From positions 62,001 through 126,000 of the forward strand of contig NTMA01000016.1 in the NCBI GenBank assembly GCA_002917075.1: a DNA stretch of 64,000 bases, in the 5' to 3' direction. A program made the translations under genes and the position numbers. The first letter of the stretch is position 1, and each line of letters starts with the position of its first letter. The stretch comes from Hawksworthiomyces lignivorus. Its lineage: Eukaryota; Ascomycota; Sordariomycetes; Ophiostomatales; Ophiostomataceae. This document shows, one piece after another, positions 32,528-45,233 of the stretch. A model generated the notes under the pieces. That model was not told where the DNA came from. It searched no databases and saw nothing but the letters and a program-made list of their open reading frames with translations.

Positions 32528-35165
32528 TCAGAAGAAGCCCGGGCCTGCTATATCAATAGAATTCTCCGCAGCACTTGAATCCAAGTCCCACTCATAACCA
32601 GACAGAATTGACGCTTCAATCCAGGGTATGTTGGTGAATGGCCAGGCGGATGGCTGCGTATCGACGAGGCCCATTCTCATATCACCACTCTGCTGAAGAA
32701 TTTCCGTAAGGAACGTATTGGGAGTTGCGCCTCTGGATGTAATGGCAGAAGCGACCGCTGTCCGACTTTCTGCTGTAGAAGTAGCAGCGCCAGTTGCTGG
32801 TGGTAGCCCTGTATCAGCTGCATATCTGTAGCCTTGGCTTGCAATGGCGTGTTCGCCTAAGTCTAATGAAAGATTTGTCGCGTCCGCTCTTACTTGCCAA
32901 GGCACGTCGAGTAACTCGTGGTCATGAATCGGCGCACTGAATGGCTCAGGCGCCTGTATAATGATATTGGTCAACTCTCGGCTCAGAGCCCTAAAGAAGC
33001 TGGCGTAGGCTTCCATGTCTGGCATCTGCTTAGCAATGGACGACAGAATGTCACCGGCTATAGAGAGGTCTTCAAGAGCCTCTAGTGGTGTCGGAATATT
33101 GCTGCCGTCATGAAAGCCAGACCACCAAGCGTCTAAATCGACCTCCGACACGGCTACTTGATGGACATCTTCCCTTCGGACCCGGTAAAAGACGAGGAAT
33201 ACCAGGACAAGGCCAGTGGTAAAGATGAGGTGAGTGTGAGGTCGTGTGTATGTTACAAAGTCTTGTTGTCGGAGAGCATTGAAAGTCTGGATAATGCGGC
33301 ATGCCGCATCCATACACGCATCCAAGAGTGGTGCAGGTGGGGACGGCATTGATTCTCCTAAGCGGTCTATGGCGGTACGGAAAAGGTTCAGTCTTTCTTT
33401 CTGGTACGACAGCTCAAAGAAATTGGCAGACTGCGAAGCACAGAGTGGTTCGCTGTTTACTGGGGCCGACTCAAGCCAGTTCCTAAGTTGAGTATGGAAG
33501 CTGAGAAGTTTAGGGTATATCTCTCCGGCACGTGTCGCCCAGCCCGTTCCGCCCCTTGAACCACTCGCCGAAATGTCCGCTCCAGCGGGGGACGTCTGAT
33601 CGGATTGGAATGAGTAGTGTACAGCCGACGTAATTTGCACGAGACGCAGCAGATGCCGGTATACTGTTAGATCTTCGGTGCTAGACAAGGCCGTCCAGCT
33701 CAATGGACTTAGATCATCAATTGTCTCCGGTGCATCGTTGTTTCCAGGCGTTATTGCAGGGAGCTTCACAGTGATTGCGGTATCGTTAATAGCGAACGGC
33801 CGCCCAAGGGTTGACGAGGCCAGGCGATCAAGGGTATAGCACTCCCAGAAAATAATGCGCTTTCGCTGCTCCTCTTTCTCGGGGCATTCTGCCGGCGACA
33901 TTTGGGGACAGTGGACCTGGAGCTCGACGCATAACCGCATGCATAGGCGACACAACTCCCAGACTGAGCAGCCTTTTCCAGAAGCAGTTTGTCAGTATAA
34001 ACTCCCAACTGGGGCGAGTACTCAAATAACAATGTGGAATATGGTTGTGAGTGGAATGAGTCGAAATACCTATATTATAGAACATGCCAAAATATGCCAC
34101 TAGCAGAAGGTTTTCAATGTAATCGAGGCTTCCAGAACAGGAGCTTGACGGTGTACTGGCCTGGAGAGCAGCAGTGAAGAACCCAAATGGCTGAAGCGGA
34201 ATCGATCCAGTGCGAAAAGGGCGTATGCTTCCAAGAGCCAGTATCATATTAAGTTGAAAAAGATCTTGTTTTCGAGATTCTATTGGCACTGTAGGCAGTT
34301 CACTACGAGTTGAGCCGTAGACTTGGAGCAATACCGTCGAAATAGAGTCTACATTGATAAAGGGGTGCTCGATGTGGAATTCTCTGAAGCTGTATATTGT
34401 CAGCGAGATTGCAACCTAAAAAAACGGGGATAGGGGAAAGTGACCAACTATTGCTTTACGCATTCGGCAGCAATCGCTCTAGAAGGCAAAGGATGCGGCA
34501 GGTAGTGAGGACTTGACAAGAGTGGCAGCCGTGGTGGGTTTGGGAACTGGTGCAGGGAGGCTCCTGATTGCTCTCTGATGGAATCAAGCATGCTCCGAAA
34601 GAATCTAGTATTACCAGTCAATTAAAACATTGTCAATTTGCAGAGATACAAATAGACTTACGAGGCTCCTTTCTGGGGGCCCACGTAGCGGCTTCCAGGG
34701 GCCGTAGTGCTAGTTTGTGAGATTAAACTCTCTGGGGACTGAGTCGTCGGAGTGGGATGATCTGTTGCGGAGGAGAGTAGAAGCTCCAAGTGACGGATCC
34801 GGTCTTCCATCTCGCGGACCTCTCTGCCGTCGGCTGTAAGCTATGCAATACACTCATTGACTAGGCCTTAGGAACAAACTAATAACCCACACTTGGCTGT
34901 AGTCTCGAGATGCCGAAGCATCTGCGACGAGACACGCAACGCCTGACTTAAGGCAGGCCACACATGATGGATATTGTCCATCACACTACAGGCACGCATC
35001 AGCGAATGGCCTTTTAACAGCAGGGTAGTGAATTGGACGCTTTACCTTGACCTTCCGCGCCCGACATCTCTGACAGGACAGTTTAGTTCCAGTGTGTTCT
35101 CCTGCGTCCGAGATTCTTGTCCGCTTTTGAGTGTTACGATCGCCACGGACACGACTTCCAGACAT
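32528..35165 (-). CDS. Zn2Cys6 transcription factor with fungal_trans domain, regulator 2
   Basis: Six exons: 35165-35046, 34985-34893, 34840-34662, 34604-34449, 34389-34070, 33972-32528; 770 residues. Zinc cluster C31-x2-C34-x6-C41-x6-C48-x2-C51-x6-C58, with an intron exactly between Lys40 and Cys41. The exon 4/5 junction uses a weak donor (TA|gttggt) and restores CVKQY-FREFHIEHPF. The middle region shows FGMFYNIG-CSVWELCRLCMR and IIFWECYTLDRLASSTLGRPFAIND. Regulator 3 has the same domain layout and matching introns. It is transcribed toward dehydrogenase 1, ending 36 bp from it. Confidence 0.88.
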
Positions 35166-35852
35166 TTGAAAGAGACAAACTAAGAGTCGCAGCACAAGCT
35201 CAATTCGGAAGTCTTCAAACAATACCGTGTTGTTGTGCTGGTGTAGAACCTTGAATGTAACTGGAGCTGTTGGCTATCGAATTTCGGAACTTTGAATTGA
35301 ACAAAAAGAACAGACGAAGCATCTAATTCGGACTGCGTTCATTACATATTATATCAGGTAACATTAGGTCGAAATATAGCGCCTGCAACCCCACTTTCAG
35401 TTCACTAACAACAAAGAGAAAAATATTGTTTAAACATTACTTGTGCCACTCCCTCTTATTCGGACTTCGCAGTCGCTGCACCTACTAAGCAGGCACTCAG
35501 CATCCTAATGTGCACAGTACCTTAGAGCGTACTTCTCCCCATCATCACTTTCAAAAATTCATAGCTAATCGAGAAAAATACAATCCACAGAAGAAAATGA
35601 GAATCAGATTACGAGAAGCTTTAGCTTTTATACGCTGCTATCCTAATTCAAACATTTCAACTGCTACGCGAGAAATTAATGTTAGTTGTGTGGGGCACAT
35701 ACTTGGGGCGAGTTACAAGAAGAGCTAAGAGCATTCTTTGGATTCATCTTTTACACGACCAGTCGGGAGAAGCAATATTCAGTGCCACCATGTCGTTTAG
35801 CACGGCGTCCTAGTCCTAAAGAGATACTAAATTTTAGAGCTCCTTCTAATTT
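35166..35852. other. Intergenic: regulator 2 promoter and esterase 3' flank
   Basis: 687 bp, AT-rich. No perfect CGG-N7-CCG. CGG half-sites occur at about 35328 and 35461. No gene supported. Confidence 0.55.
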
Positions 35853-37599
35853 TCACTGCTCTGTCGTAGCTGCAAGATTCATCCACAGCTCACACCCGGC
35901 TCTTTGGCCCCCGGACACCGCTTCCATCCCCGTCTTGTTCAGAGGCAAGTTGAAGACTAGCCTCTTCTGCTCTTTGCTGTTAAAACCTTCGAAGGCCGGG
36001 GCGTTGAAGTTCTTGAGCGTGTTGGGACTCAGCGTGCGGACAAAACTAATGTAGTAATCCATTAGAAAAGGTGTCTGATCTGACTCCGTTAATCCGAAAA
36101 TGTAGCCAAGGTCAACCGTGTGCGTGGCACCAAGCCCCTTGGCTGCGGCACTTTCAGAGACGATGTTGTAGAGGTAGTTCCAGCTGTGTGGGTCGCCGAC
36201 GTACCGCGACACCGCTGCGGAGATGGCGAGGCCACCACAGGCGAAGGTGGAGTTGCCGTACGCGGCAGAGACCTGGCTGAAGTATGCAGCGTGGAAGAGT
36301 CGAGGCGTCGGTGGATACGCGGCGTCGATAGCGTCTAGGTCGGCTGCAGCCAGATGCGGGAACTGGTCAACCATGAATGCATTGACCTCCGCCTGGCTGG
36401 TGGCGTTGGGCACGAAGCCATCTCCTTCGTTCGTGTCTCCGCCAACCATAGTTGGCACCCGCACAAACTTTCCAGTGGAGAACTGTGAGTATAGTTGCTC
36501 TTGTGAGAAATCACCGTCGACTACGGGAAGGAAATAAAAATTCGGAGCGCTGGTTGCGCCGGGGAAGGGCAGTCTGATATTGGCGCCCTGGAGTGTGGCG
36601 ATGTCGAGACCCCGCAAGCATGAGAGCTGGTCTGACGCACCAGAGCACCCCGTGGCCTCAGCAAAGCGATCGAATTGGAATTCCGCTTCCTCGATTTTGA
36701 AGGATGTCGGAAAGAACGGCGACTCAGGAATAGCTCCAAGGAAGAGCCCGTCGTCTCGTCCACCGTATGCAGCGAGATGATACGCAACCGATCCGCCGCC
36801 TGCTGAAGCTCCGTGAATAACAACGTGATTTGGGTCTCCTCCAAACTGGAATGGCAGCAAGGAGAAATTAGCCTATGTCTCCCAACGCTCAGACAGGCAT
36901 TAGCGTCCACGTTGGAGCTCACCAAGTGGATGTATTTCTGCACCCATTGCAAGGCCTTGCGCTGGTCGTGGAGCCCGACGTTAAGTGCGCCATTGGCTCT
37001 GATCTTTTCGCTGGACAGAAAACCTAATGCCCCGACCCTGTAATTGAGCTGGACGAAAACAATATTGTAGCCAGAATGTACAACTACGTGCGTTCCATTG
37101 ATGTTGGCGTTCGAGTTGCTTGCATATCCCCCGCCTTGGATGAAGAACCAGACAGGCAATTTAGATATCGCGGTTGCATTAGCTGGGCTGAAAACGCTGA
37201 TGAAGAGGCAATCCTCACTGTATGCGCTGCTGCTACTGTTCTGGTGAACCCCGATACATATCGGGCCAAACTGACAACACACGAAGAGTTAGTTTTCAGA
37301 AGATAAGAAGCAAAGCGTTCTCGTCTCAACGGCAGGCCTACGGTAGACGCTGGTTGTACGCCGGCGTCACTCTGGTCTTCGGGGTCTTCAGGCGCTCTCC
37401 ATCGTAAATCACCTATCGGCGGCTTGGCGTAGCGCATGCCGAGAAATTGGCCCACACCGGATGCCGTAAGGACCGTACCTTGGTATTGCGCGTATCCTAG
37501 ATCAACTGTCGCCAAGGCTGGAGCCGCGTGTGCTAGAACAATGCAGGCGAGGAGTGCCAGGTATTCCAGGCATGAAGCCCAAGGAATTAGACGATACAT
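35853..37599 (-). CDS. Secreted type-B carboxylesterase/lipase
   Basis: Three exons: 37599-37342, 37270-36923, 36845-35853; 532 residues. N-terminal signal peptide (hydrophobic LALLACIVLAHAAPALA). Alpha/beta-hydrolase of the carboxylesterase B family: oxyanion loop IQGGGYAS, Cys-containing EDCLFISVF, nucleophile elbow GASAGGGS (Ser in G-x-S-x-G), acid and His regions toward the C-terminus. It probably hydrolyses extracellular esters of carboxylic acids or phenolics, which could supply the substrate of the cluster. Splicing restores QPAST-FGPICIG and YIHL-FGGDPNHVVIHG. Divergent from the SMP-30 gene. Confidence 0.92.
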
Positions 37600-38601
37600 T
37601 GCAGAACGAAAAGAACTCTAATCATGTGGTAGCGCGGTAGTATTCATGTCAATTCTCACAGTCCGGTGGCTTGGGAGCAGTGAGTATTCCGTCACACATT
37701 CTGCCAACGCGGCATTTCGATGTTCAACTAGGTACCTTCTACTGCCCGGCTGAATAAAGTCTGCTCTTATTACTTCTACATCTCTGCTGATTAAATTAAA
37801 TCGTCGCTTAATACATTGTGGGGGTAATTTGCGGTGGTACATGTTCACCGTGACCAGGTCCGGAAACACTCTGTATGAGACATAGCAACTCGCGAAAGAT
37901 GCGTCCCTTCAGGGCCGGCGCAAGTAGGAGTGGCATCTAAAGACGTATACAGAAGGCCATGAGGTGTGAACAACAGCCTAACTAGCTCACTAATACATGC
38001 TTGATCTTTGAGTTCAAAGACAACAGCCATTGACACCATAATGTTGCGGCACTGAAACTCCCCTGGGCAACACGCACGTAGTCATACGGATCAAGGCTGA
38101 CAATCTAGGCATCTGGGCATTCCAGCGCCACATTCAATGACATGCCGAAGGTAAGCCATGTAACCAACATCCGATAGGTATACTGCCTACTGACCTTCAC
38201 CCAGGCGGTATGTTCGCTTTAGTATCCTAGCGTTTAGGCAAGCCACATGAGCTTATTCTCGCATTCGACAGAGGCATTCTCTATAAGTTCTGTGCTGGCT
38301 CATAATAATCCTCTCTCAATTCGTATTTTATGTTCAAGCACTCGTCAACTTAACCCTCGCCTCATTTACCTTTCTAGCCTTCTGTAACAGCTCTAAAATA
38401 CCACACCTCCCTCAGAACCCGCAGGCTACACTTGCTGTATACAACCTCCCCAAGCTTTAATCGTGCTTTTCATATTTTCTTTAGCAGTGCTCCAGTTCGT
38501 GTCTTTTGTCCATTCTCGCTAGCGTCTTTCTCGTGTATGTGCTAATTCGGGCTAGCGACGATGCCGCATTTTCCCCCATCTCTAGTGTCTCGTCTTAAAT
38601 T

Positions 38602-38614
38602 CGGGTGCCCTCCG
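38602..38614. promoter_or_regulatory. CGG-N7-CCG site 5
   Basis: CGG-GTGCCCT-CCG, 161 bp before the SMP-30 start codon; 28 bp from site 6. Confidence 0.5.
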
Positions 38615-38642
38615 AGACGCAGTGGACGCCTGTAACTGTGCT

Positions 38643-38655
38643 CGGGGTGGGTCCG
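38643..38655. promoter_or_regulatory. CGG-N7-CCG site 6
   Basis: CGG-GGTGGGT-CCG, 120 bp before the SMP-30 start codon. Two sites so close together suggest a strong regulator-dependent promoter. Confidence 0.5.
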
Positions 38656-38774
38656 AGAACACTCTCCAGGATGTACAACTAAAAAGGTGTATACTTCCGT
38701 CGTAGCAGCAGTTGTGCGAACGCGCTCATGTGGAAAGAATATTTGCGTACCAAACCAGATCAGAAGCGTCAACG

Positions 38775-39785
38775 ATGAACTTCTATCCCTGTCCGCCCGT
38801 CATCCAGGCGGAACTTTACGTGCGCGTGCCTGACGACATCCGGTGTATTGGCCGCGAGACGGAGTGGCGAGGCGGGTTTGCTCGAAGTTTCAAGAATATT
38901 TTCCTCGAGGGGCCCGTCGCAGACGACGCTGGCAACCTCTATGTCGTCGACGTACCATACGGCCGCATTCTACGAATCGATCCAGACAGGAAAGTTACCG
39001 TGAGCGGCGAGTGGGATGGCGAGCCAAATGGCCTGGTTGCCGCAGGCGACGGCACACTCACCGTAGCAGACTACAAACAGGTGAGGCGGCATGGTGATGT
39101 GGGAAATGAGAATGACATAGCAGGCCGGTTGTTGATCTTTAGTTCTCGTATTTCCCAGGGCATTCTTTCCTTTGATCCGGCAACCGGTGCGGTGAAGCCC
39201 AAACTGGCGCGGAAGAACCTCGAGCGCTTCAAGGGGCCGAATGACCTGGTCCGCGACGCGAGGGGAAACCTCTACTTCACGGACCAGGGCCAAACCGGCA
39301 TGACCGACCCGACCGGCAAGGTCTACCGTCTCGCGCCCGATGGTCGGCTGGACACGCTAGTGGAAAACGGCGTCTCACCCAATGGCATTGCGCTGTCCCC
39401 CGACGAGAAGGTTCTGTTCGTTGCCATGACGCGGTCGAACCAGGTCTGGCGGCTGCCCCTGCACGAAAACGGAACAACATCGAAGGTCGGTGTATTTTTT
39501 CAGTCGTTCGGCTGTTCAGGGCCAGACGGGCTGGCCGTAGACGAGGAAGGGAGCTTGTTTATCTGCCACCCGAGTCTGGGCTCTGTTTTTGTAGTAGACA
39601 AGCAAGGCGTACCCAAGGCACGGATTGTCACCGGGACGGAGGGCATTAACTTTACAAACTGCTGTTTTGGCGGCCCAGAGCACAAGACGCTCTTCATAAC
39701 TGATAGCTTGGAAGGGAACATCCAGAAGGTGGAGTGGCACTGCCGGGGTGCCGTGCCTGCGCCAAAGCTAAATGTCCGAAAGTGA
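38775..39785 (+). CDS. SMP-30/gluconolactonase-type lactonase
   Basis: Two exons, 38775-39080 and 39159-39785; 310 residues. Six-bladed propeller lactonase: EGPVADDAGNLYVVDV (metal-binding Glu), NGLVAAGDGTLTVADYK, KGPNDLVRDARGNLYFTDQGQ (metal Asn), GVSPNGIALSPDEKVLF, SGPDGLAVDEEG. These enzymes open sugar or other lactones with a divalent metal. ATG 38775 is the first Met; the longer frame upstream has no family support. The intron (39081-39158, gtgagg...cccag) is 78 bp, a multiple of three with no stop, so unspliced mRNA would still be translated with 26 extra residues. Tandem with regulator 3, 196 bp apart. Confidence 0.9.
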   Translation: MNFYPCPPVIQAELYVRVPDDIRCIGRETEWRGGFARSFKNIFLEGPVADDAGNLYVVDVPYGRILRIDPDRKVTVSGEWDGEPNGLVAAGDGTLTVADYKQVRRHGDVGNENDIAGRLLIFSSRISQGILSFDPATGAVKPKLARKNLERFKGPNDLVRDARGNLYFTDQGQTGMTDPTGKVYRLAPDGRLDTLVENGVSPNGIALSPDEKVLFVAMTRSNQVWRLPLHENGTTSKVGVFFQSFGCSGPDGLAVDEEGSLFICHPSLGSVFVVDKQGVPKARIVTGTEGINFTNCCFGGPEHKTLFITDSLEGNIQKVEWHCRGAVPAPKLNVRK

Positions 39786-39981
39786 ATAGAGAAACAAATA
39801 ATAGTAAATTATTTAGATGAGTGGACGCTCCGAGTCCCTGGGACTAAGCTAACGCAACTGCTGCGTCTGTCTCCACCTTCTTTGTATACAGTAATCCACC
39901 ACAAGGTTTGGCGCTAAAAGATTAATATTCCCCCTCTTCTCATAGCGTTTTTATTCTAGAACATGTCTGGTTACGCAGTCG

Positions 39982-42451
39982 ATGCGGAGCACCTTGGCGT
40001 CAAGTATGTCAGAAGAGAACCAGCGTGAAGACGATGCCAAAAAGCGCATCCCGGCGTGCCAGAGATGCAAAGCGAAGAAGACAAAGTGCGACCGGATGTC
40101 GCCGAAATGCTCCGGATGCGCTACGGCCAAGGCGGCTTGCATCGTGATTGATCCGGTAACATTGAAGCAGTACTCGCGCGAAATCATACAGCAACTGGAG
40201 GAGCGCGAAAAAGTACTGCAGGCCAAACTGGCCGCTCTCGAAAGCTCGGCCATAGACCAGAACGGGGACACGCCTTCTAGCGACGTGATCGTGGCGCACA
40301 CTAAGGACACTGCCCATGATGCGAGAGGGCAACCGGTGTCCGGGCTGGCCAAGTCGCCTCGTGGATTCGTAGGAGATGGCAGCGGGCTAGGGTATGCTAT
40401 ATAATGAGTCCTCGCTTAGAGAACTCTTCGTTAAGAAAAGACGCCGATCAAGATGGACACTAATACTATACAAACACCAGTTTTCTGCGTTCCATCGTCT
40501 TAGACACACGCTGGACTGCCTATAAGTCACAGATTCTTCAGCATCTGACTGAGCGTCCTTCAAACCCTGAGCTGGGGCTTACTCTGAACAGCCAGCCGCC
40601 CCTCGAAGAAGCTACTGCGTTGCTCGACGGCTAGTACGCAGAAAGCCTTGTCCAAGCCCCTTTTTCCCTTGCTAAACTAATCATGCTTACAACACCTACA
40701 GCTTCACACGATTCCATATCCAACACACGTTTCTGCTGCGTCAGGATGTGCTGCGAATCTTCGACAGTGTGTACCATGACTCGCTGCTAGGGCCCCCCTC
40801 GTCGCAGGACCTCTTCCGCCTGTGGATGATCTTTGCACTGAGCGCTGTCTCCCTGTATCGCCAAGGCGCGAGCTCAGATCACCCCTTTGGCTACTATCTG
40901 GCCGCTCTCCCACACCTAGCAAATGTTCCTCTCGTCGGATCCGTGGATGCGATCCAGAATCTTCTGCTTGTGTGCCGTTTTGGCATGTACTATAATATTG
41001 GTGGGTGAAAGGGCTCGATGCCCTGCCGTGGAATTAACGCTTTTTCTCTAACTGGTATCACAGGCACGTCACTCTGGGATGTATCTCAGTTCTGCATGCG
41101 CCAGTGTATCGAGCAGGGCCTCCATGCCAAGCCGAGGCACAGCACTATAGACTTGGTGACAGAGCAGCACCATCGGTGCATCTTCTGGGAATGCTACATT
41201 CTCGACCGCTGGAGCTCCGGCGTCTTAGATCGGCCGTTCGCCATCGCCGAGGCAGACATCACCGTAGACATGCCGGTGGACGCCCGGGACGAGTCGATTG
41301 CGGAGGCGTCGCAGTTGAAATCTCGCCTGTCAGACGTTGTTCCGGCACCGAGAGACGCACCGACCGATCTGTCCGTCTTCCTCTTCTGCATTCGCCTTCG
41401 CCGCATCACAACCCGGATACATTCGGCTTTCTACAGCGGACGCGGCCTAGGCGGAAACGGCGACGACAATACCGGCAGCAGCGCTCTCAACAGCGCCACC
41501 CTGCCTTCACCGTCTCCACCGCACAGTTCGGCCGGCCACGTCTACGTCCTCTTTTACCAGCTGCTCCAGGAACTCGAGACCTGGCGGCGCGGCGCGCCCC
41601 TCTTCGCCGCCCCGCGGTCCCTCTATGAGCAGCCGGAGTGGTACGACTTCCTGTTCGAAAAGGACAAGCTCTTCCTGGTCCGCGGCGCTCTCACCTGGGC
41701 CCCGCGCGGCGGCCCTAACGGCGACCTCGCCCCACCGCAAGATCTGCTGGCTGTGTGCGTCGGCTGCGCCACGCGCATCGTCGAGCTGTTCGAGGCCATG
41801 CTCAAGCACCGGCAGGTGAGCTGCACGCGCAGCTACTTCCAGATCGTGTTCGTTGCCGGCCTCTCTATCGTCTACTGCGTGTCGCAGGGCCTCCACGATG
41901 GAGGCGGTAGCGGCGGCGGCGTGCTGGCGCGGTGCGCCCGTACCGTGCGGACCTGCGACGATATTCTGCGTACCTTCAGACGGGAGCTGCCAGAGTCGGC
42001 ACGGTTTGTCGCCGTGTTCGGCATCCTCAAAGACCAGTTCTTGCGCGACTCGGCTACGTCTTTGGCGGCGACGACGCTGACGACCGCGCAGTACCAGCAC
42101 CAGCAGCATCCGCAGCACCAACGGAATGAGATATGGCAAAACGCAGACGTAGCACAACACGTCCTACCACCACAACCACCACCGGCAATGGCTTCCTCTG
42201 GGCTGTGGCAGATGCCAGAGAGCGCTCTGCTGCTTCAGGAACACACTGCTAGTGCGGATCCATATATGCTGCCGCCGCAAGACCTTGACGCCTACAATGC
42301 GTCGGGGGGAAGCAATCTTGGATACAATGGGGCAGCGAGAGCCATCGGGGAAGAGGGCATCTTTCCCACCTGGCCGACCCTGACGGAAGAGATGATGGAG
42401 CAGCTCGAGGCTGGACTGGGCGAGTTTGCTTGGGGTACAGTAGGCACTTGA
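39982..42451 (+). CDS. Zn2Cys6 transcription factor with fungal_trans domain, regulator 3
   Basis: Four exons: 39982-40391, 40481-40633, 40702-41000, 41064-42451; 749 residues (a second Met at 40006 is possible). Zinc cluster C26-x2-C29-x6-C36-x6-C43-x2-C46-x6-C53, followed by a coiled coil (QQLEEREKVLQAKLAALES). Middle region: GMYYNIG-TSLWDVSQFCMRQC and CIFWECYILDRWSSGVLDRPFAIAE. Gln/His/Pro-rich stretch near residue 640. The exon 2/3 junction (LLDGY-FTRFHIQHTF) uses a TA|gtacgc donor at the same protein position as in regulator 2. The NIG|TS intron is also shared, so the two genes are paralogues. Confidence 0.9.
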
Positions 42452-42670
42452 CTTGGATTATTTGGTATAACGCAACTTGTTTCAGTAATTTTCTTTATGT
42501 TATCGATTAACGACTATGTATTTTAAATAACTGCCTCTGATATTAAACACACTGCCAAAGGTACCAATATATGGTCCTCATTCGACATTATATCTTGGCC
42601 TGAAGAACTTCCATCAAAAGACAGGATGAGGTTCCAAATTTTGGTTCGAAGAGCTAAACCATCCTCAGGT

Positions 42671-44482
42671 TTACAGAGTGTAGTGGAAGAGCGGACTCTT
42701 CTCGCCCATTTTTTCAAGCGCTTCTTGGGTGTACCGAGACCTAACCTCGTTTTCCGAGACTGCATTCTTCGCCTTGTTCAATCGCCACAAAGTAAGCTCG
42801 AGGCAACACGCCGCGATTATCCCAAGCACAATGATTCCAAGCGAGACTCCGTACCCTGTCTGGTATCTCGGTGCTTCGCGATCAAGAAAGATGTTGGTGC
42901 CAATGAAACCTAGAGATGATTATTAGAACCTCTCTTCCAACGAAATAGATATAACAAAATTTGACGGTATAAACATCATACTTCCAAAATCGCCAGCCGA
43001 TATCAGCCAGGCGAGTCCCATCGATCGCTTCCAGGACGTGGCAAGGTTGTTTCCCGTCCACGCAGAGATGCCTGGAAGCAGCGGATAAATGCCCATTTGG
43101 GCGAGTATAACAGCAAAGTACATGGGCCCAACGTGGCTGCTGATGGAACCGTCAAAGGAGAAGAGAATGGAAAAGGCGGTGACCATCAGCAGCATCGGAA
43201 CAACAATGAAGGGGAAGCGCCATGTGAAGCGATCAGCAAAGTAACCGCTGATATATGAGGCAGCCGCGCCGCAGAAGTATGGCGGGATTGTGAGCAGCTG
43301 TGCTTTCTGTGCCGTGAAGCCAAGCCCGTTGATGATCTTGGGCATGGTGTAGTTAAAGGCCGAATTGGGCACCGAATTGACCCATGCCATGACGATGGCC
43401 AGCCATATCTGCCAGTCCACCAAAGTCTTCAGCAACATGTGCCAGGAGAACTTGTCGCCCTCACCCGTGGCTGAGCGCACGCCCGACACACGTAGGCGCA
43501 GATCAATCAACCGCTTTTCCTCGTCTGACAGCCAGCGGGCGCTCTCTGGATTGTCGGCGAGAATGAACGGCAGAACCAGACCAAAGGCCACAGGCACAAA
43601 GCCCTCCAACAAAAAGATCCACCGCCAGCCTGCAAGTCCACCTACCCCATCCATGAGGGATATGGCGTAGGCGAGGAGGCCGCCTAATGCCCCTGACAGA
43701 GCAGAAGACATGTATAAAAGCGCTAGCCGTTGCTGGACTTCGTGCCGAGGGTACCAGTTCGTAACAAGGTATATAGCTCCAGGAAAGAGACCGGCCTGTG
43801 CCAGGTGAAAAGGGTCAGCCACATACGTGCAAATGGCTCGTTCAGAGAATACAGATTACGCACCTCGCAGAGTCCTAAAAAGACGCGACAGAGAACCATT
43901 CCGGTGAAATTCTTCACGATCCCCATGAGTGTCATGACGGTTCCCCACGCCACAACTAGTATAGCAAGCCAAAGCCTTGGCTTCATCTTCTGAAGAATGG
44001 CGTTTGACGGGATTTCTGCAAAGGGGTTAGGCCCTTTTTCTTATCAAAATATTCAACGCGGAAAGAGAAAAGGCAACACATTTTGTCCACTGACCAAAGA
44101 TGATATATGGAACAAAGAACAACGTGCTGGCTATGTTGTATTGGTTGCCCACCAAGCCTATGTCCTGGTCCATTCCTTCGATCTTTGCATTTCCCAGGTT
44201 ACCACGGTCAACGTGCGAGAAGAGATACAATGCTGCAAGGACGGGAATGATATGAAGGTCAATCTAGAGGCATAGTGTCAACATGCGACCTGTCCGTCGA
44301 CTGAGAGTGCCAGGGATGTGCCATACCTTCCGGTTGATTCGTTTGGCTTCTCTTTCCTCCATCTGATCTAGAAATTCAGCCTCTTCGTCTGACAACCCGT
44401 GAGGTGTGTTGAATTTGACGGGCATATCATCCTGGACGGCCACGGCTTTGACATCCCCTTTTTGCTCTATGATTGTTGCCAT
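42671..44482 (-). CDS. MFS transporter, ACS family, copy 2
   Basis: Five exons: 44482-44327, 44263-44095, 44015-43864, 43795-42982, 42909-42671; 509 residues. ACS signatures: RK-IDLHIIPVLAALYLFSHVDRGNLGNAK, YIIFE-IPSNAILQKMKPRLWL, RVFLGLCE-AGLFPGAIYLVTNWYPR, GWRWIFLLEGF. The last exon ends FHYTL then stop and lies in the conserved loop after helix 12. Probably imports a carboxylate. Convergent with regulator 3 (220 bp between stops). A CGG-N7-CCG site lies 216 bp upstream. Confidence 0.9.
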
Positions 44483-45233
44483 GTTTGTTTCTAGAGAACA
44501 TAGGACAGAAAAACTTCATCGTGTCTTAGAACAACAATAGACCTAGTCTCGGAACTTGTGCATTCTTTTGCTTTAAGTATCTCGTATGGAGATGAGTAGC
44601 CCCTGATTGTGTTACTCCAGTCTTGTCAAAATCTGGGGAAGACCATGTTTGTCAGCTTTCGTCGTGGAGAAATCGGTCCACCGCCCGAATCGTCCTTCGG
44701 GCCTCGTCCGGAGGGCCCACCTACCCCGCCTCTATGCGTTCCGTTTCTCTGCACCGCAGGGTTGCCGAGAGCCACCCAAAAAAACGCATGACTCGCTGAT
44801 TGTCCCTTTGTGGACAGGGTTTCGCTACCCTGCAGCCAGATTAGAAGACAGAGAATATTGTTTTCATTAAGGACATAGTGATGCGCATTTCGAAATCACC
44901 AAAGCCCCCACCGCTGCACTAAGTTGTTGCGCTCCCTATATTAGTCCTTTGCAATATGCAGTTACTTAATGATTAGGTAGTCAACTATGGCACAGAAGTT
45001 CTACGTCTTGCACAAGATGGACGAAGATTTTGCAGTCGGGTTCCACAAAATCAGGTCAATATGGTCTGCCACGCCACCAATGAAATTCCCTAATACGATT
45101 AACTCTCCAATTTCTGTTATTCTTTCTTTATTTACAAAGTCACAAGTGTACTCCGAGGCTATCAAATGCAGTGGGCATTTTGGGGACACTACCGACTAGA
45201 TTCGTAGCATCCGGAATCACTTCCACTGCTCCA
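44483..45233. other. Intergenic: MFS2 promoter and MFS3 3' flank
   Basis: 751 bp. Contains a CG-rich block at 44674-44720 with CGG-N4-CCG (44674-44683) and CGG-N7-CCG (44698-44710). The rest is AT-rich with no supported gene. Confidence 0.6.
44698..44710. promoter_or_regulatory. CGG-N7-CCG site 7 (MFS copy 2 promoter)
   Basis: CGG-GCCTCGT-CCG, 216 bp before MFS2. Read on the minus strand (the gene's strand) it is CGGACGAGGCCCG, differing at one base from site 12 (CGGACGAGGTCCG). Confidence 0.6.

Larger units (their letters stand above)
37600..38774. promoter_or_regulatory. Divergent region between esterase and SMP-30 lactonase, with two CGG-N7-CCG sites
   Basis: 1175 bp with no supported gene. 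Both CGG-N7-CCG sites (38602-38614 and 38643-38655) lie close to the SMP-30 gene. None lies near the esterase start. Confidence 0.6.

Noticed and set aside
39081..39158. Treating the SMP-30 gene as a single exon
   Set aside because: The frame is open, but the 26 residues interrupt the conserved ADYK-GILSFDPATG join and are flanked by good splice signals.
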